Source of the DNA: Runella sp. CRIBMP
Lineage (GTDB): Bacteria > Bacteroidota > Bacteroidia > Cytophagales > Spirosomataceae
Reading direction: 5' to 3'
Length of the DNA: 64,000 nucleotides
Assembly: GCF_009905605.1 (NCBI RefSeq)
Contig: NZ_JAAAKZ010000008.1
Location: 124,001-188,000 of the forward strand
The notes beneath the pieces are model-generated. The model searched no databases, was not told where the DNA came from, and worked only from the letters and a program-made list of their open reading frames with translations. Shown in pieces: positions 26,799-35,503 of this stretch. The translations under genes were made by a program, and so were the position numbers. The stretch's first letter is position 1. The number at the start of each line of letters is the position of its first letter.

Positions 26799-28022
26799 AT
26801 GACCAAATCTTCCGATTTTAAACTTCTTCTTCAAGTGCCCGTTTTGGTAGCCGCCTTGGGCTATTTGGTAGATATGTACGATTTGTTTTTGTTTAGTGTG
26901 GTGCGCGTGCCCAGCCTCAAAGCCATTGGCGTAACGGGTGACCAACTCTTGCCAGAAGGCGTTTTTTTACTCAATATGCAGTTGGCTGGATTGTTGATTG
27001 GAGGCGTGCTATGGGGGATTTTGGGGGATAAAAAAGGCCGACTTTCCGTGCTTTTTGGTTCTATTTTACTCTATTCTTTAGCCAATATCGCCAACGGACT
27101 CATCACCAGCGTGCCTCAATATGCGGTTTTGCGATTCATTGCGGGCGTGGGTTTAGCGGGAGAATTAGGCGCAGGAATCACGCTGGTGGCCGAGGTTCTG
27201 CCTAAGCATTTGCGCGGGTATGGTTCGGTACTGGTAGCAACGATGGGTGTTTTAGGTGGTGTACTGGCCTATTTTGTCGCTGATTTGTTCGAATGGCGCA
27301 TGTCATACTACGTAGGGGGTGGGCTAGGGCTTTTATTGTTGGTGTTGCGGGTCAACGTATTTGAATCGGGCCTATTTGTTAATCTCCGAAATAAAGATGT
27401 GAAGCGCGGTAATATCGGAATGCTCTTTACTCCGCAACGCTTGAAGAAATATTTGTTGGCAATTGTCGTCGGGGTGCCGTTGTGGTTTGTGGTAGGCATT
27501 TTGATTACTTTTTCGCCCGAATTCGGTATAAGTCACGGCTTAGCAGACCCCATCATTGCGGGCAAAGCCGTTATGCTGGCTTTCACGGGGCAAACATTCG
27601 GCGATATTGTGAGCGGCTTTTTAAGTCAGCGCCTACAAAGTCGGAAAAAAGCCATTCGCATTTTTCTGTTGATGTCATTCTCGTTCATGATTATTTACCT
27701 GATGGCCCCCATCCAAAACACGACCCAATTTTACATCCTTTGCGCCTGTTTGGGGTTTTGTAATGGCTATTGGACGTTGTTTATTATTCTGGCCGCCGAA
27801 CTTTTCGGAACCAATCTTCGGGCTACGGTGGCTACTTCTGTGCCCAACTTCGTGCGTGGCGCGACCATTCCGCTGGCGGCGTCTTTTGTATACCTCAAAC
27901 CTTCTTTGGGGGTAATAAATGGGGCGCTATTGATTGGAACGGTGGTGGTGGTTATTTCGTTGATTTGCCTTCAGTCGTTAGAAGAAACTTTTACCAAAGA
28001 TATGAACTACGTGGAGGAGTAG
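26799..28022 (+). CDS. MFS family transporter
   Basis: The ATG at 26799 (M-T-K-S-S-D) is preferred over TTG at 26778, which lies in the repeat flank. The product is about 407 residues with 12 predicted membrane segments. G-I-L-G-D-K-K-G-R near residue 72 is the conserved loop 2-3 motif of the major facilitator superfamily. The shape is closest to sugar-acid or aromatic-acid:H+ symporters, but the substrate is not certain. It lies between an exported oxidoreductase and a sugar isomerase and probably imports their product. Confidence 0.88.
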   Translation: MTKSSDFKLLLQVPVLVAALGYLVDMYDLFLFSVVRVPSLKAIGVTGDQLLPEGVFLLNMQLAGLLIGGVLWGILGDKKGRLSVLFGSILLYSLANIANGLITSVPQYAVLRFIAGVGLAGELGAGITLVAEVLPKHLRGYGSVLVATMGVLGGVLAYFVADLFEWRMSYYVGGGLGLLLLVLRVNVFESGLFVNLRNKDVKRGNIGMLFTPQRLKKYLLAIVVGVPLWFVVGILITFSPEFGISHGLADPIIAGKAVMLAFTGQTFGDIVSGFLSQRLQSRKKAIRIFLLMSFSFMIIYLMAPIQNTTQFYILCACLGFCNGYWTLFIILAAELFGTNLRATVATSVPNFVRGATIPLAASFVYLKPSLGVINGALLIGTVVVVISLICLQSLEETFTKDMNYVEE

Positions 28023-28070
28023 ATAGACGTTTGTCTAACCTCTTTATTTGTAACAATTAACCTGATTTTT

Positions 28071-28916
28071 ATGAAAAAGCATTTGATTTATTTGTGTATC
28101 CTGACGAGTTTTTTGTCAACGGCGTACGCGCAGCGTTTCGGTAAATTACTGAAAGATACCCCGGGGGCGGTTTCGTACACGTTTCGAAATGAATTCAGTA
28201 AAGACGTGCCCGGCACCTTGGATAAGGTGAAGGCCATGGGTATTACTAACATTGAATTTTCTAATTTGTTTGGTAAAACGGCGGCCGAACTTCGGGCTTT
28301 ATTGGATGAACGAGGAATGCGATGCAGTAGCCTCGGCGTCAGCTTTGCCGACTTGACAGATAAGTCAGAAACCGTGGTGCAGAATGCCAAAACGCTAGGT
28401 GCTGAATTTGTGCGGATTGGTTCAGTGCCGCACAAAGGGCCGATGGATGAAGCATTGGCCAAAAAAACGGTAGAAGATTTCAACCGTTTTGGACAAAAAC
28501 TTAAAGAGAATGGGCTGACTTTCTGCTACCACAACCACGGGTTTGAGTTTGAGCCTTACGGACAAGGAACGTATTTTGACTACATCGTTCAGAATACCAA
28601 TCCTGATGCCGTCTTTTTTGAAATGGATGTGGTATGGATGCACCTGCCCGGTCAGAATCCTGCCGAGATGCTCAAAAAATATCCTAAACGGTTTAAATTG
28701 ATTCACCTGAAAGACCTGAAAATCGGGGTACCCAAAAGTACCTCTGGTAGCACACCCAACGAAAACTGTGTGGTGCTCGGTACGGGCCAAATCAATTACC
28801 CAGAGATTCTAAAAGCGGCCAAAAAATCGTCTATTAAGTATTTTTACATCGAAGACGAAAACCTAGGTGCCATGCAGCAAGTGCCTCAAAGCATGGCTTA
28901 TTTGAAGAGCCTTTAG
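28071..28916 (+). CDS. Secreted sugar phosphate isomerase/epimerase-like TIM barrel protein
   Basis: A signal peptide ends at T-A-Y-A-Q. The rest fits an AP-endonuclease-2/xylose isomerase-like TIM barrel of about 255 residues, with F-C-Y-H-N-H-G-F-E-F, E-M-D-V-V-W and H-L-K-D-L-K as likely metal-ligand strands. The family includes ketose epimerases and inositol-keto isomerases, and exported versions accompany Gfo/Idh oxidoreductases in Bacteroidota. It closes the carbohydrate locus, and a hairpin terminator follows. Confidence 0.88.
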   Translation: MKKHLIYLCILTSFLSTAYAQRFGKLLKDTPGAVSYTFRNEFSKDVPGTLDKVKAMGITNIEFSNLFGKTAAELRALLDERGMRCSSLGVSFADLTDKSETVVQNAKTLGAEFVRIGSVPHKGPMDEALAKKTVEDFNRFGQKLKENGLTFCYHNHGFEFEPYGQGTYFDYIVQNTNPDAVFFEMDVVWMHLPGQNPAEMLKKYPKRFKLIHLKDLKIGVPKSTSGSTPNENCVVLGTGQINYPEILKAAKKSSIKYFYIEDENLGAMQQVPQSMAYLKSL

Positions 28917-28947
28917 GTAGCTGATTTCCTTTTCGACATAATTTATT

Positions 28948-28987
28948 ACCTTACCGTAGATTTCCATAAAATTTTCGGTAAGGTTTT
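28948..28987 (+). terminator. Hairpin terminator after the carbohydrate locus
   Basis: ACCTTACCG pairs with CGGTAAGGT across a 19-base loop and a short T-run follows. It lies about 30 bases after the isomerase stop codon. Confidence 0.6.
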
Positions 28988-29133
28988 GTCGTTTTTAGGT
29001 AGAACTCAATGGTCTGACCTGTTTTTTTTAGATAGTATTGAATTGATTACAACGTTTTTACGAAAAACTGCGTAAACATCTTTATCGACAAAAGGTTAAG
29101 ATTAGGCACGAGATTTGAGGTAGGAGGAGTCAA

Positions 29134-32100
29134 ATGGAACCCATGAGAAAAAAGCTGCACATATTTCTTTCATTCCTTGGAGGATGGATGCTGTTGGTGC
29201 TGTCTATCGGCACTGCGTACGCACAGCTAGAGCCTTTTAAGGTTTCAGGTAAATTATGCATTCCTGATCAGGAATGCTTGGCTGATTCAACGGTTTTTAC
29301 GGATACATTGGCCACGTCAACGGCATGGAGCTGGGATTTTGGGGATGGAAGCGGTATTATTACTTCCACCAAAAATAGCATCAAGCACCTTTTTCAGACG
29401 CCGGGCATGAAGCTCATTACGCTGACCCGGACAGTAGCGGGCGTACCCGAAACGGTTACCCGAACCGTTAACGTGGGGGTGCCGCCGCCCGTTTTCCCCA
29501 ATTGGCGTCGTGATACCATGATTTGTAAGGAGGATTTGGGGAAACTCATCCTAAATCCGTATCCTAACAACGCCCCGAATGGGGTTAAATACATGTGGTT
29601 TCCGAAAGGCGATACCACCCAAACGCTGCGCGTCGATAGTTCTGGCTGCTACTCTGTGGAAGTAACCAATGCCGACGGATGTACTTATGAGGATAAAATT
29701 ACGGTAAAAGTCTGTTTGGAGCAATCCAATCAGGAAGGGGCCAAATGGTATTTCGGAAACAACGCGGGCCTTGATTTTTCGGGCGGAAGTCCCCAACCGC
29801 TCACCGATGGTCAAATCAAAACTCCTGAAGGGACTTCGTCCATTTCCAACTCCAAAGGACAATTACTTTTTTACACGGATGGAGTCAAAATATTTGATAA
29901 AAACGGGGCCGTGATGCCTTCCAAAGACACGGCGGCGCTGGCGGGAAGCCCTAATTCGACCCAATCGGCCCTGATTGTCCCCAAACCCACCTGCCGAGGC
30001 TGTGAATACTTGTATTACGTTTTCACCACCTCCGAAATCAACGGACAGAAAAAGTTTAGTTATAGTTTGGTAGATATGCGCCGCAATGGCGGCAAAGGCG
30101 AAGTGGTAGAAACCAATAACCTTTTGAATGATAATACCACCGAGCGGATTGCTTCGGTCAGAAACGACCGCGACTCTACGTACTGGATTGTGTCGCACGA
30201 TTATAATAGTAATGTTTTTCGGGTATATCACGCCACGAAAGCAGGTTTGGAAGGTCCGTTCCAGTATGCCTTAGGGGCCGTCCAGGATACGGTCTCCAAA
30301 GGAGAAGGCTACATGAAATTTTCTCCCGCCGACAGTACTGGAATGCGCCGATTGGCGGTGGTGGTGCCAGGACCTCCCCGCAACCTTGTCGAAATTTACA
30401 ATTTTAGCGATTCATCGGGGCGGCTGTCTGGGCCGCAAACGATTGATCTGGGGCCTGCCCCGCCCAAGGCCTACGGGGTAGAGTTTTCTCCCGATGGCAC
30501 GAAAATGTACGTTTCGTTGCAGAAAGGCGATGCCGCAGGTGATACCACCCTTTCTCGATTATGGCAGTATGACATCAGCTTAGGCGATTCGGCACGGATT
30601 GCCGATTCCAAAATATTGATTGACAGTTCGGCCACGCAAGTGTACGGAGCGCTTCAGGTAGGGTCGGACGGTAGAATCTATCTGGCCATCAAAGACAGCC
30701 AATATTTAGGGGTTATCAACGAACCCGACGAAGACTCGCAGGATGAAGTAAGATTTGTAAAAGACGGTATATTTTTGGGTGGAAGTACAAGTCAGTTAGG
30801 ACTGCCCAACTTTGTTCAAAACTTTACCAACGAATCCTCTGGGCCGGGATTTACCTATTCGGACACCTGCTCCAACCAAGCCACCAACTTTCAGGCATCT
30901 CCGCTCTGCGACCCTATCAAAGACAGTTATACGTGGAATTTTGGCGATGGGTCTGCTCCCGTAACGGGGCAAAATCAACAGGTACAGCATACCTACAAAA
31001 TGCCCGGTACGTATTCAGTCAGTTTACGATTGGTAAACAGATGTAAGGATACTACCATCACCCAGCGCATCACAATTATTGCCACACCAGACCCTATCAA
31101 TCTAAAATCACCGATTGATACCTGTGTCAACCGACTGGTGCTGGATGCAGGGGTGCAGGCTGAAGAGTACCTCTGGCTCCGCAACGGAGTGCCCCTTGCC
31201 CGAACGAAAACCATTACATTGCAGCCCAATGGTGGGTCGGGTTCGTACAGGGTATTTGCCGCAAACGGCATTGAGGCTCAATGTTTTTCAGAGGGCGCTA
31301 CTCAGGTAAGAATGAAAAACCCTCCTCCATATAGCTTAGGGCCTGATACCAGCCTTTGTGTGGGGGGAGGCAACGTAATACTGAACGCAAAACCAACCCC
31401 TACCAACTGGAGCCAATTTCAGTGGAGTACGGGCGAGACATCACAATTGATTACCGTAACTCAACCCGGTACTTATTCTGTAAGGGTTGTGATTAATCCT
31501 GGGAGTTCTGATGTATGCGTCAACGAAGATACCATTGCGGTGCGGGCGCTGCCCAAAGCGCGGATAGCGGCGGTATTAACGCCGCCAACGGGTTGTACCA
31601 CCACTGATGGGCAGATAGTCATCGGAAATATTTCACCGCCGAGCGGCAGTTATACTTTTGAGTGGTTTGGAGCCAACAATACGCCGCTGACCGCCACGGG
31701 AAACACACTCTCAAATGTAGGTGAAGGAACGTACCGAGTGATGCTGCGCGGTAATCCCGCCGTATGCGCCACCGATTCTTCATTTGGCCTGAGAGCGGTC
31801 AGAACATTGCGACTGCAACCGACCATCGTCAACGCGCGCTGCACGTTGCCTTCTTCGGGAGCTATTAATCTCAATACCTTGGCGGGAACTCCCCAAACCT
31901 ACGTCTGGACCAATGCCACGGGGGCGGGGCTAGGAACCAATGCCGCCTTGCTTGCCAATTTATTGCCGGGTAAATACAACGTGAAAGTAACGGACGTAGG
32001 GGGGTGTGATACTACTTTGCGGGACATTACGGTTGGCATGACACCAGAAAAGTTTTTAAGCTTGGGGCCCGACCGTAAAAAGTGTATTGGTGACACGGCG

Positions 32101-32781
32101 TTGTTGATACCCTCATTGCCGCTTATTCCTGGCAACCAGTACCGATGGAGTACGGGCGAAACCACCGAGCGTATCAGCGTGACGCGGGGAGGAACGTATA
32201 CATTAACAGTAACAAATACCGTAACGGGTTGTACCGACAACGACGATTTTACGTATTCATTGGCCCCGCGCCCTACTTATGACTTGACCAAAGAGGTACC
32301 ACTGTGTGATCTTGACGATGGTGCAATGGCTACGCTGGCCGTGCGCGGTGGGGCTTCCAATCTGAGTTATTTTTGGTTCCATTCCGAAGAACGTACCCCG
32401 CGTGTTATGGTTAGTCTCGTCGGAAACTACCGCGTTCGCATCAGTAATCCTGAAGGTTGCGAACTCTTTGATACGGCTCGCGTAGTAGTTCGTTGCGAGC
32501 CGCGTATTTATATCCCGGATGTGTTTACACCCAACGGCGACGGCAACAATGATGTACTGAACGTGTTTGGCGACCACTTGACTGATTTTGAATTGAAGAT
32601 TTTCAATCGGTGGGGCGAGGTGATTTTTTATACCAACGACATCAACCAAAAATGGGATGGTAGCTACCGGGGCAGTGTGTATCCGCCGATGAGTTATCCG
32701 TATGTGGTTTCTTTCAAATCCAAATTCTTCCCTGATCGACCGCGTGAAAACCAACGCGGAGCGGTGCTGCTTGTGCGGTAA
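29134..32781 (+). CDS. Large secreted PKD-domain protein with T9SS type B (gliding motility-associated) C-terminal domain
   Basis: A signal peptide (to A-Y-A-Q) is followed by a PKD domain with W-S-W-D-F-G-D-G near residue 68. A propeller-like segment of about 300 residues follows (from A-K-W-Y-F-G-N-N near 206), then a second PKD domain with Y-T-W-N-F-G-D-G near 600 and several immunoglobulin-like repeats. The last 85 residues form the CHU C-terminal domain, starting Y-I-P-D-V-F-T-P-N-G-D-G-N-N-D. That domain directs export by the type IX secretion system to the cell surface. A role in adhesion or glycan binding is inferred. ATG at 29143 is an alternative start. Confidence 0.92.
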   Translation: MEPMRKKLHIFLSFLGGWMLLVLSIGTAYAQLEPFKVSGKLCIPDQECLADSTVFTDTLATSTAWSWDFGDGSGIITSTKNSIKHLFQTPGMKLITLTRTVAGVPETVTRTVNVGVPPPVFPNWRRDTMICKEDLGKLILNPYPNNAPNGVKYMWFPKGDTTQTLRVDSSGCYSVEVTNADGCTYEDKITVKVCLEQSNQEGAKWYFGNNAGLDFSGGSPQPLTDGQIKTPEGTSSISNSKGQLLFYTDGVKIFDKNGAVMPSKDTAALAGSPNSTQSALIVPKPTCRGCEYLYYVFTTSEINGQKKFSYSLVDMRRNGGKGEVVETNNLLNDNTTERIASVRNDRDSTYWIVSHDYNSNVFRVYHATKAGLEGPFQYALGAVQDTVSKGEGYMKFSPADSTGMRRLAVVVPGPPRNLVEIYNFSDSSGRLSGPQTIDLGPAPPKAYGVEFSPDGTKMYVSLQKGDAAGDTTLSRLWQYDISLGDSARIADSKILIDSSATQVYGALQVGSDGRIYLAIKDSQYLGVINEPDEDSQDEVRFVKDGIFLGGSTSQLGLPNFVQNFTNESSGPGFTYSDTCSNQATNFQASPLCDPIKDSYTWNFGDGSAPVTGQNQQVQHTYKMPGTYSVSLRLVNRCKDTTITQRITIIATPDPINLKSPIDTCVNRLVLDAGVQAEEYLWLRNGVPLARTKTITLQPNGGSGSYRVFAANGIEAQCFSEGATQVRMKNPPPYSLGPDTSLCVGGGNVILNAKPTPTNWSQFQWSTGETSQLITVTQPGTYSVRVVINPGSSDVCVNEDTIAVRALPKARIAAVLTPPTGCTTTDGQIVIGNISPPSGSYTFEWFGANNTPLTATGNTLSNVGEGTYRVMLRGNPAVCATDSSFGLRAVRTLRLQPTIVNARCTLPSSGAINLNTLAGTPQTYVWTNATGAGLGTNAALLANLLPGKYNVKVTDVGGCDTTLRDITVGMTPEKFLSLGPDRKKCIGDTALLIPSLPLIPGNQYRWSTGETTERISVTRGGTYTLTVTNTVTGCTDNDDFTYSLAPRPTYDLTKEVPLCDLDDGAMATLAVRGGASNLSYFWFHSEERTPRVMVSLVGNYRVRISNPEGCELFDTARVVVRCEPRIYIPDVFTPNGDGNNDVLNVFGDHLTDFELKIFNRWGEVIFYTNDINQKWDGSYRGSVYPPMSYPYVVSFKSKFFPDRPRENQRGAVLLVR

Positions 32782-32788
32782 TATTTAT

Positions 32789-32850
32789 TTCACGCAGAGC
32801 CGCGAAGGCGCAGAGTTTATTTTCTTTGCTCCTTTGCGACTTTACGTGAA
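32789..32850. repeat. 62-bp palindromic repeat, ACGCAGAG type, copy 1
   Basis: Twenty-seven-base arms run 32789-32815 and 32824-32850 with an eight-base T-rich loop. The arms start with TTCACGCAGAG and match at about 20 of 27 positions. A partial second copy of the left arm sits at 32872-32891. The repeat follows the PKD protein gene and may act as its terminator. Confidence 0.82.
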
Positions 32851-32959
32851 TAATAAACCATTGTGTCAGGTAGAGCCGCGAAGGCGCAGAGACCGTTAAG
32901 AAACATTTTTCTTGTTTTTCATCCGTATGTGCTTTTTTGCATGAACAAGAACCTTGCTC

Positions 32960-33127
32960 ATGCACGAAAACGAAATCTCTCAAATCGTCATAAACTCCTG
33001 TTTCAAAATACATCAAAAACAGCTGCAAACCTACCTTAAATTGACTGGCCTAAAACTCGGTCTCTTAATAAATTTTAACGTACCTTTGATAAAAGACGGA
33101 ATTCAAAGAATTGTTAATCGTTTATAA
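32960..33127 (+). pseudogene. Internally deleted GxxExxY (PD-(D/E)XK nuclease-like) protein gene
   Basis: A 55-codon frame starts M-H-E-N-E-I-S-Q-I and ends with L-K-L-T-G-L-K-L-G-L-L-I-N-F and L-I-K-D-G-I-Q-R-I-V-N. These are the two ends of the GxxExxY family (TIGR04256), normally about 125 residues. The central part is missing, including the G-x-x-E-x-x-Y motif itself and the nuclease core with its D-x-x and E-x-K residues. The frame is unbroken, so the loss was an in-frame deletion near residue 20. The gene lies inside inverted repeats. Confidence 0.83.
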
Positions 33128-33136
33128 ATCACACCA

Positions 33137-33169
33137 CGCAAAGTGACGGGTTTTGTTTTCCGTCTTTGC
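33137..33169. other. Hairpin downstream of the GxxExxY remnant
   Basis: GCAAAGTGACGG and CCGTCTTTGC form an imperfect stem around a T-rich loop about ten bases after the remnant's stop codon. It could be the remnant's own terminator. Confidence 0.4.
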
Positions 33170-33175
33170 CACAAC

Positions 33176-33223
33176 GTCGGACCGTCGGACTGTCGCAATG
33201 GCGGACCGTCGCAACGGCGAACC
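33176..33223. repeat. Six tandem GTCGGACC-like octamers upstream of ruvB
   Basis: The block reads as six contiguous eight-base units: GTCGGACC, GTCGGACT, GTCGCAAT, GGCGGACC, GTCGCAAC and GGCGAACC. Position 3-4 (CG) is fixed in every unit. It ends 31 bases before the ruvB ATG and lies inside the right end of the repeat-bounded element. Confidence 0.8.
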
Positions 33224-33254
33224 GTACCTCAGCCACTCTGCGTGAATACGTATT

Positions 33255-34286
33255 ATGCGTCAAGATTACTTAACAGGAACTACCGACCCGCTTTCCCCGA
33301 TGGAAAAGGAGATAGACCGGGCATTGCGTCCGCTCTCTTTCAGCGATTTTGCGGGGCAGGATAAGATACTGGAAAACATTCGGGTTTTTGTACTGGCCGC
33401 CAAGCAGCGCGGCGAAGCCCTCGACCATGTGCTGTTGCACGGCCCTCCAGGGTTAGGAAAAACCACCCTTTCCAACATTATTTCCAATGAGCTAGGCGCC
33501 AGCCTAAAAACATCCTCTGGGCCAGTGTTGGACAAGCCCAGCGATTTGGCGGGATTACTCACCAACTTGCAGCCTAACGATGTATTGTTTATCGACGAAA
33601 TCCACCGTCTTAACCCCGTTGTAGAAGAATATCTCTACTCGGCAATGGAGGATTACAAGATTGACATTATGCTCGACTCGGGGCCCAATGCGCGCAGTAT
33701 TCAGATCAGCCTCAATCCTTTTACGTTGATTGGGGCCACTACCCGCGCGGGCTTGCTCACCTCACCGCTTCGGGCGCGTTTCGGGATTAATTGTCGATTG
33801 GAATACTATGATGCTAAGTTGTTGACATCCATTGTAAAACGCTCTTCGGGCATATTGGGGGCACCTATCGACGACGACGGAGCCTACGAAATAGCCCGTC
33901 GTAGTCGTGGCACCCCGCGTATCGCCAACAACCTCCTGCGCCGCACGCGCGATTTTGCGCAGGTCAAAGGAAGTGGACGAATTACGGTCGAGATTGCAGA
34001 GATTGCCCTGAAAGCCCTCGATGTAGACCAGCATGGCCTAGATGAGATGGACATTCGTATCCTGACCACCATCATTGAGAAATTCAAAGGCGGCCCTGTG
34101 GGGCTCTCGACCATCGCCACCGCTTGCGGCGACGAAGCTGAAACCATTGAAGAGGTGTATGAGCCGTTTTTGATTCAGGAAGGATTCATTAAACGTACTT
34201 CTAGGGGGCGTGAAGCTACCGAAAAAGCCTACCGCCACTTGGGAATCGTCCCTAAATTTCGGACGGGAGATTTGTTCCCAGAGTAG
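33255..34286 (+). CDS. ruvB: Holliday junction branch migration DNA helicase RuvB
   Basis: RuvB is the hexameric AAA+ motor that drives Holliday junction branch migration with RuvA. Walker A is G-P-P-G-L-G-K-T-T at 63-71 and Walker B is F-I-D-E-I-H at 112-117. G-A-T-T-R-A-G near residue 160 carries sensor 1 and the arginine finger region, and the C-terminal winged helix ends in the R-T-G-D-L-F region. The 343-residue length is standard. It is not next to ruvA or ruvC here. Its 5' flank is occupied by the decayed repeat element, so the native promoter may lie within or upstream of that element. Confidence 0.98.
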   Translation: MRQDYLTGTTDPLSPMEKEIDRALRPLSFSDFAGQDKILENIRVFVLAAKQRGEALDHVLLHGPPGLGKTTLSNIISNELGASLKTSSGPVLDKPSDLAGLLTNLQPNDVLFIDEIHRLNPVVEEYLYSAMEDYKIDIMLDSGPNARSIQISLNPFTLIGATTRAGLLTSPLRARFGINCRLEYYDAKLLTSIVKRSSGILGAPIDDDGAYEIARRSRGTPRIANNLLRRTRDFAQVKGSGRITVEIAEIALKALDVDQHGLDEMDIRILTTIIEKFKGGPVGLSTIATACGDEAETIEEVYEPFLIQEGFIKRTSRGREATEKAYRHLGIVPKFRTGDLFPE

Positions 34287-34588
34287 GTAGTAGGTCAATA
34301 AAAATGCCTTTTAAACAGGTCTGTTTCAACCCAACTGAGGGTGGAGGCAGACCTGTTTGTATATATGAAAATTACTAATTAATAATCAAAATATACCATT
34401 TGTGCAAAATGGCATCAGTAGATGGGACTTGTACTTTTAGAAAGCTTATTGGATAAAAGTGCGGTCTTAGCTTTTGTAATGACGTTTCAGACGCCATATT
34501 TTACATTTCATCCTGATTAGGTTTCTAAGTTTTGAGAATATACCGCAATTTTGCAGCGCATATTTTATAAAAACAGCCTCACTCAGCC
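34287..34588. other. 302-bp intergenic region between ruvB and the LytTR gene
   Basis: It contains the hairpin at 34313-34358 and then AT-rich DNA without a convincing frame. A TAAGTTTTG-like element near 34526 could be the -7 region of the LytTR gene promoter. Nothing else was recognised. Confidence 0.5.
34313..34358 (+). terminator. Hairpin after ruvB
   Basis: AAACAGGTCTG and its exact complement form an 11-bp stem, with a second inner CACCC/GGGTG-type stem. It begins 26 bases after the ruvB stop. No long U-run follows. Confidence 0.6.
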
Positions 34589-34972
34589 ATGAACAATCTC
34601 TCATCACTTTTAAGTCCTGCCGTATCTCCTGATTATTTGGAGTTAGTAAATCTGAAACGCTCTTTCTTTATTCGTACCGAAGATGTAATTTTTATCCAAG
34701 CGGATGTGAATTACGTCCGGATTGTCACCAAAACTGGGAAAGTTTTTGTACAGGCCAAAACTCTTAAAAGCTACGAACAAATGCTCAAAAAGACGAGTTT
34801 TGTACGTACGCACAAGTCGTATTTGGTCAATTTTCATCATTTTGCGGGTTATCAAATTACCGAGGGTGGTACGTTTATTCAATTGCTTGACGGCAAGAAA
34901 GTGCCAGTTTCGAAAAGACGTCGGCAATACGTGCAAACCTCTGTTTCACAAAAGCAAAACGGAGTAAACTAG
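34589..34972 (+). CDS. LytTR-family DNA-binding protein
   Basis: The 127-residue protein consists almost only of a LytTR DNA-binding domain: F-I-R-T-E-D-V-I-F-I-Q-A-D near residue 27, a V-R-T-H-K-S-Y-L-V-N segment near 72 and V-S-K-R-R-R near the end. There is no receiver domain or membrane segment. Stand-alone LytTR proteins act as transcription factors, sometimes partnered by a separate sensor. No such partner is adjacent here, so the input signal is unknown. Confidence 0.9.
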   Translation: MNNLSSLLSPAVSPDYLELVNLKRSFFIRTEDVIFIQADVNYVRIVTKTGKVFVQAKTLKSYEQMLKKTSFVRTHKSYLVNFHHFAGYQITEGGTFIQLLDGKKVPVSKRRRQYVQTSVSQKQNGVN

Positions 34973-35031
34973 GTTTATTACCTTATAAGGGCATTTTATC
35001 ATTTTACGTAAAGCGTTTTTTTGACAAAGAT

Positions 35032-35062
35032 TTGGCAGTTGCCAGAAAAATTACGACCTTTG
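35032..35062 (+). promoter_or_regulatory. Putative rpmB promoter
   Basis: TTG at 35032-35034 and GACCTTTG at 35055-35062 are spaced by 20 bases and resemble the Bacteroidota housekeeping consensus TTG-N19-TAnnTTTG. The rpmB start codon is 30 bases downstream. Confidence 0.4.
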
Positions 35063-35091
35063 CGCCTCATTCTGAAATTAAATCAATCGTC

Positions 35092-35316
35092 ATGGCCAGA
35101 GTTTGTGAAATTACGGGCAAAAGAACACGAGTTGGTAATAACGTATCGCACGCTAACAATAGAACCAAGCGTAAGTTTTATCCAAACTTGCAGACAAAGA
35201 AGTTTTTCGTACCTTCTTTGAACGAGTGGGTAGAAATTAAATTGGCTACTTCAGCAATTCGCACGATCAATAAAAAAGGTATCGAAGCTGTTTTGAAAGA
35301 AGTTGGAGCGTTGTAA
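35092..35316 (+). CDS. rpmB: 50S ribosomal protein L28
   Basis: The ATG at 35092 gives M-A-R-V-C-E-I-T-G-K-R, the conserved L28 start. A longer frame from 35032 would add 20 unrelated residues. R-T-K-R-K-F-Y-P-N-L and the I-R-T-I-N-K-K-G segment near the end match L28. The 74-residue length is normal. L28 is often next to rpmG in other genomes, but here it stands alone with its own promoter-like element and a strong terminator. Confidence 0.96.
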   Translation: MARVCEITGKRTRVGNNVSHANNRTKRKFYPNLQTKKFFVPSLNEWVEIKLATSAIRTINKKGIEAVLKEVGAL

Positions 35317-35346
35317 TTAAACCGACAATCTTTTGCAAAAGACATT

Positions 35347-35370
35347 AACCCCGCTGCAGCGGGGTTTTTT
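35347..35370 (+). terminator. Intrinsic terminator of rpmB
   Basis: CCCCGCTGCAGCGGGG is a self-complementary GC stem followed by six T residues, 30 bases after the rpmB stop codon. Confidence 0.9.
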
Positions 35371-35503
35371 GTTGTTATAGCTTCCCAAAAGTTTTAAGTA
35401 GTCGAGCAAAAGTATTCCGTGTAGAGGACGGGCGGCCGTTGCTCACAAACCGACCCTTGATTGAAGCCAAACCTACTTTTACAAACGTAAAAGTTGAGGA
35501 AGT

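Larger units (their letters stand above)
32789..33246. mobile_element. Putative decayed repeat-bounded element carrying a GxxExxY remnant
   Basis: The ends are TTCACGCAGAG (32789-32799) and its exact complement CTCTGCGTGAA (33236-33246). Between them lie one complete palindrome, a second left-arm copy, an internally deleted GxxExxY gene, a hairpin and an octamer tandem repeat. A similar but empty palindrome occurs at 40491-40562. No transposase is present and no target duplication is obvious, so mobility is an inference. Confidence 0.45.

Noticed and set aside
33176-33223. Short CRISPR-like array
   Set aside because: The units are contiguous octamers without spacers and no cas genes are nearby.
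35021-35221. Alternative frame overlapping rpmB
   Set aside because: The L28 frame is unambiguous, and this one has no similarity to known proteins.
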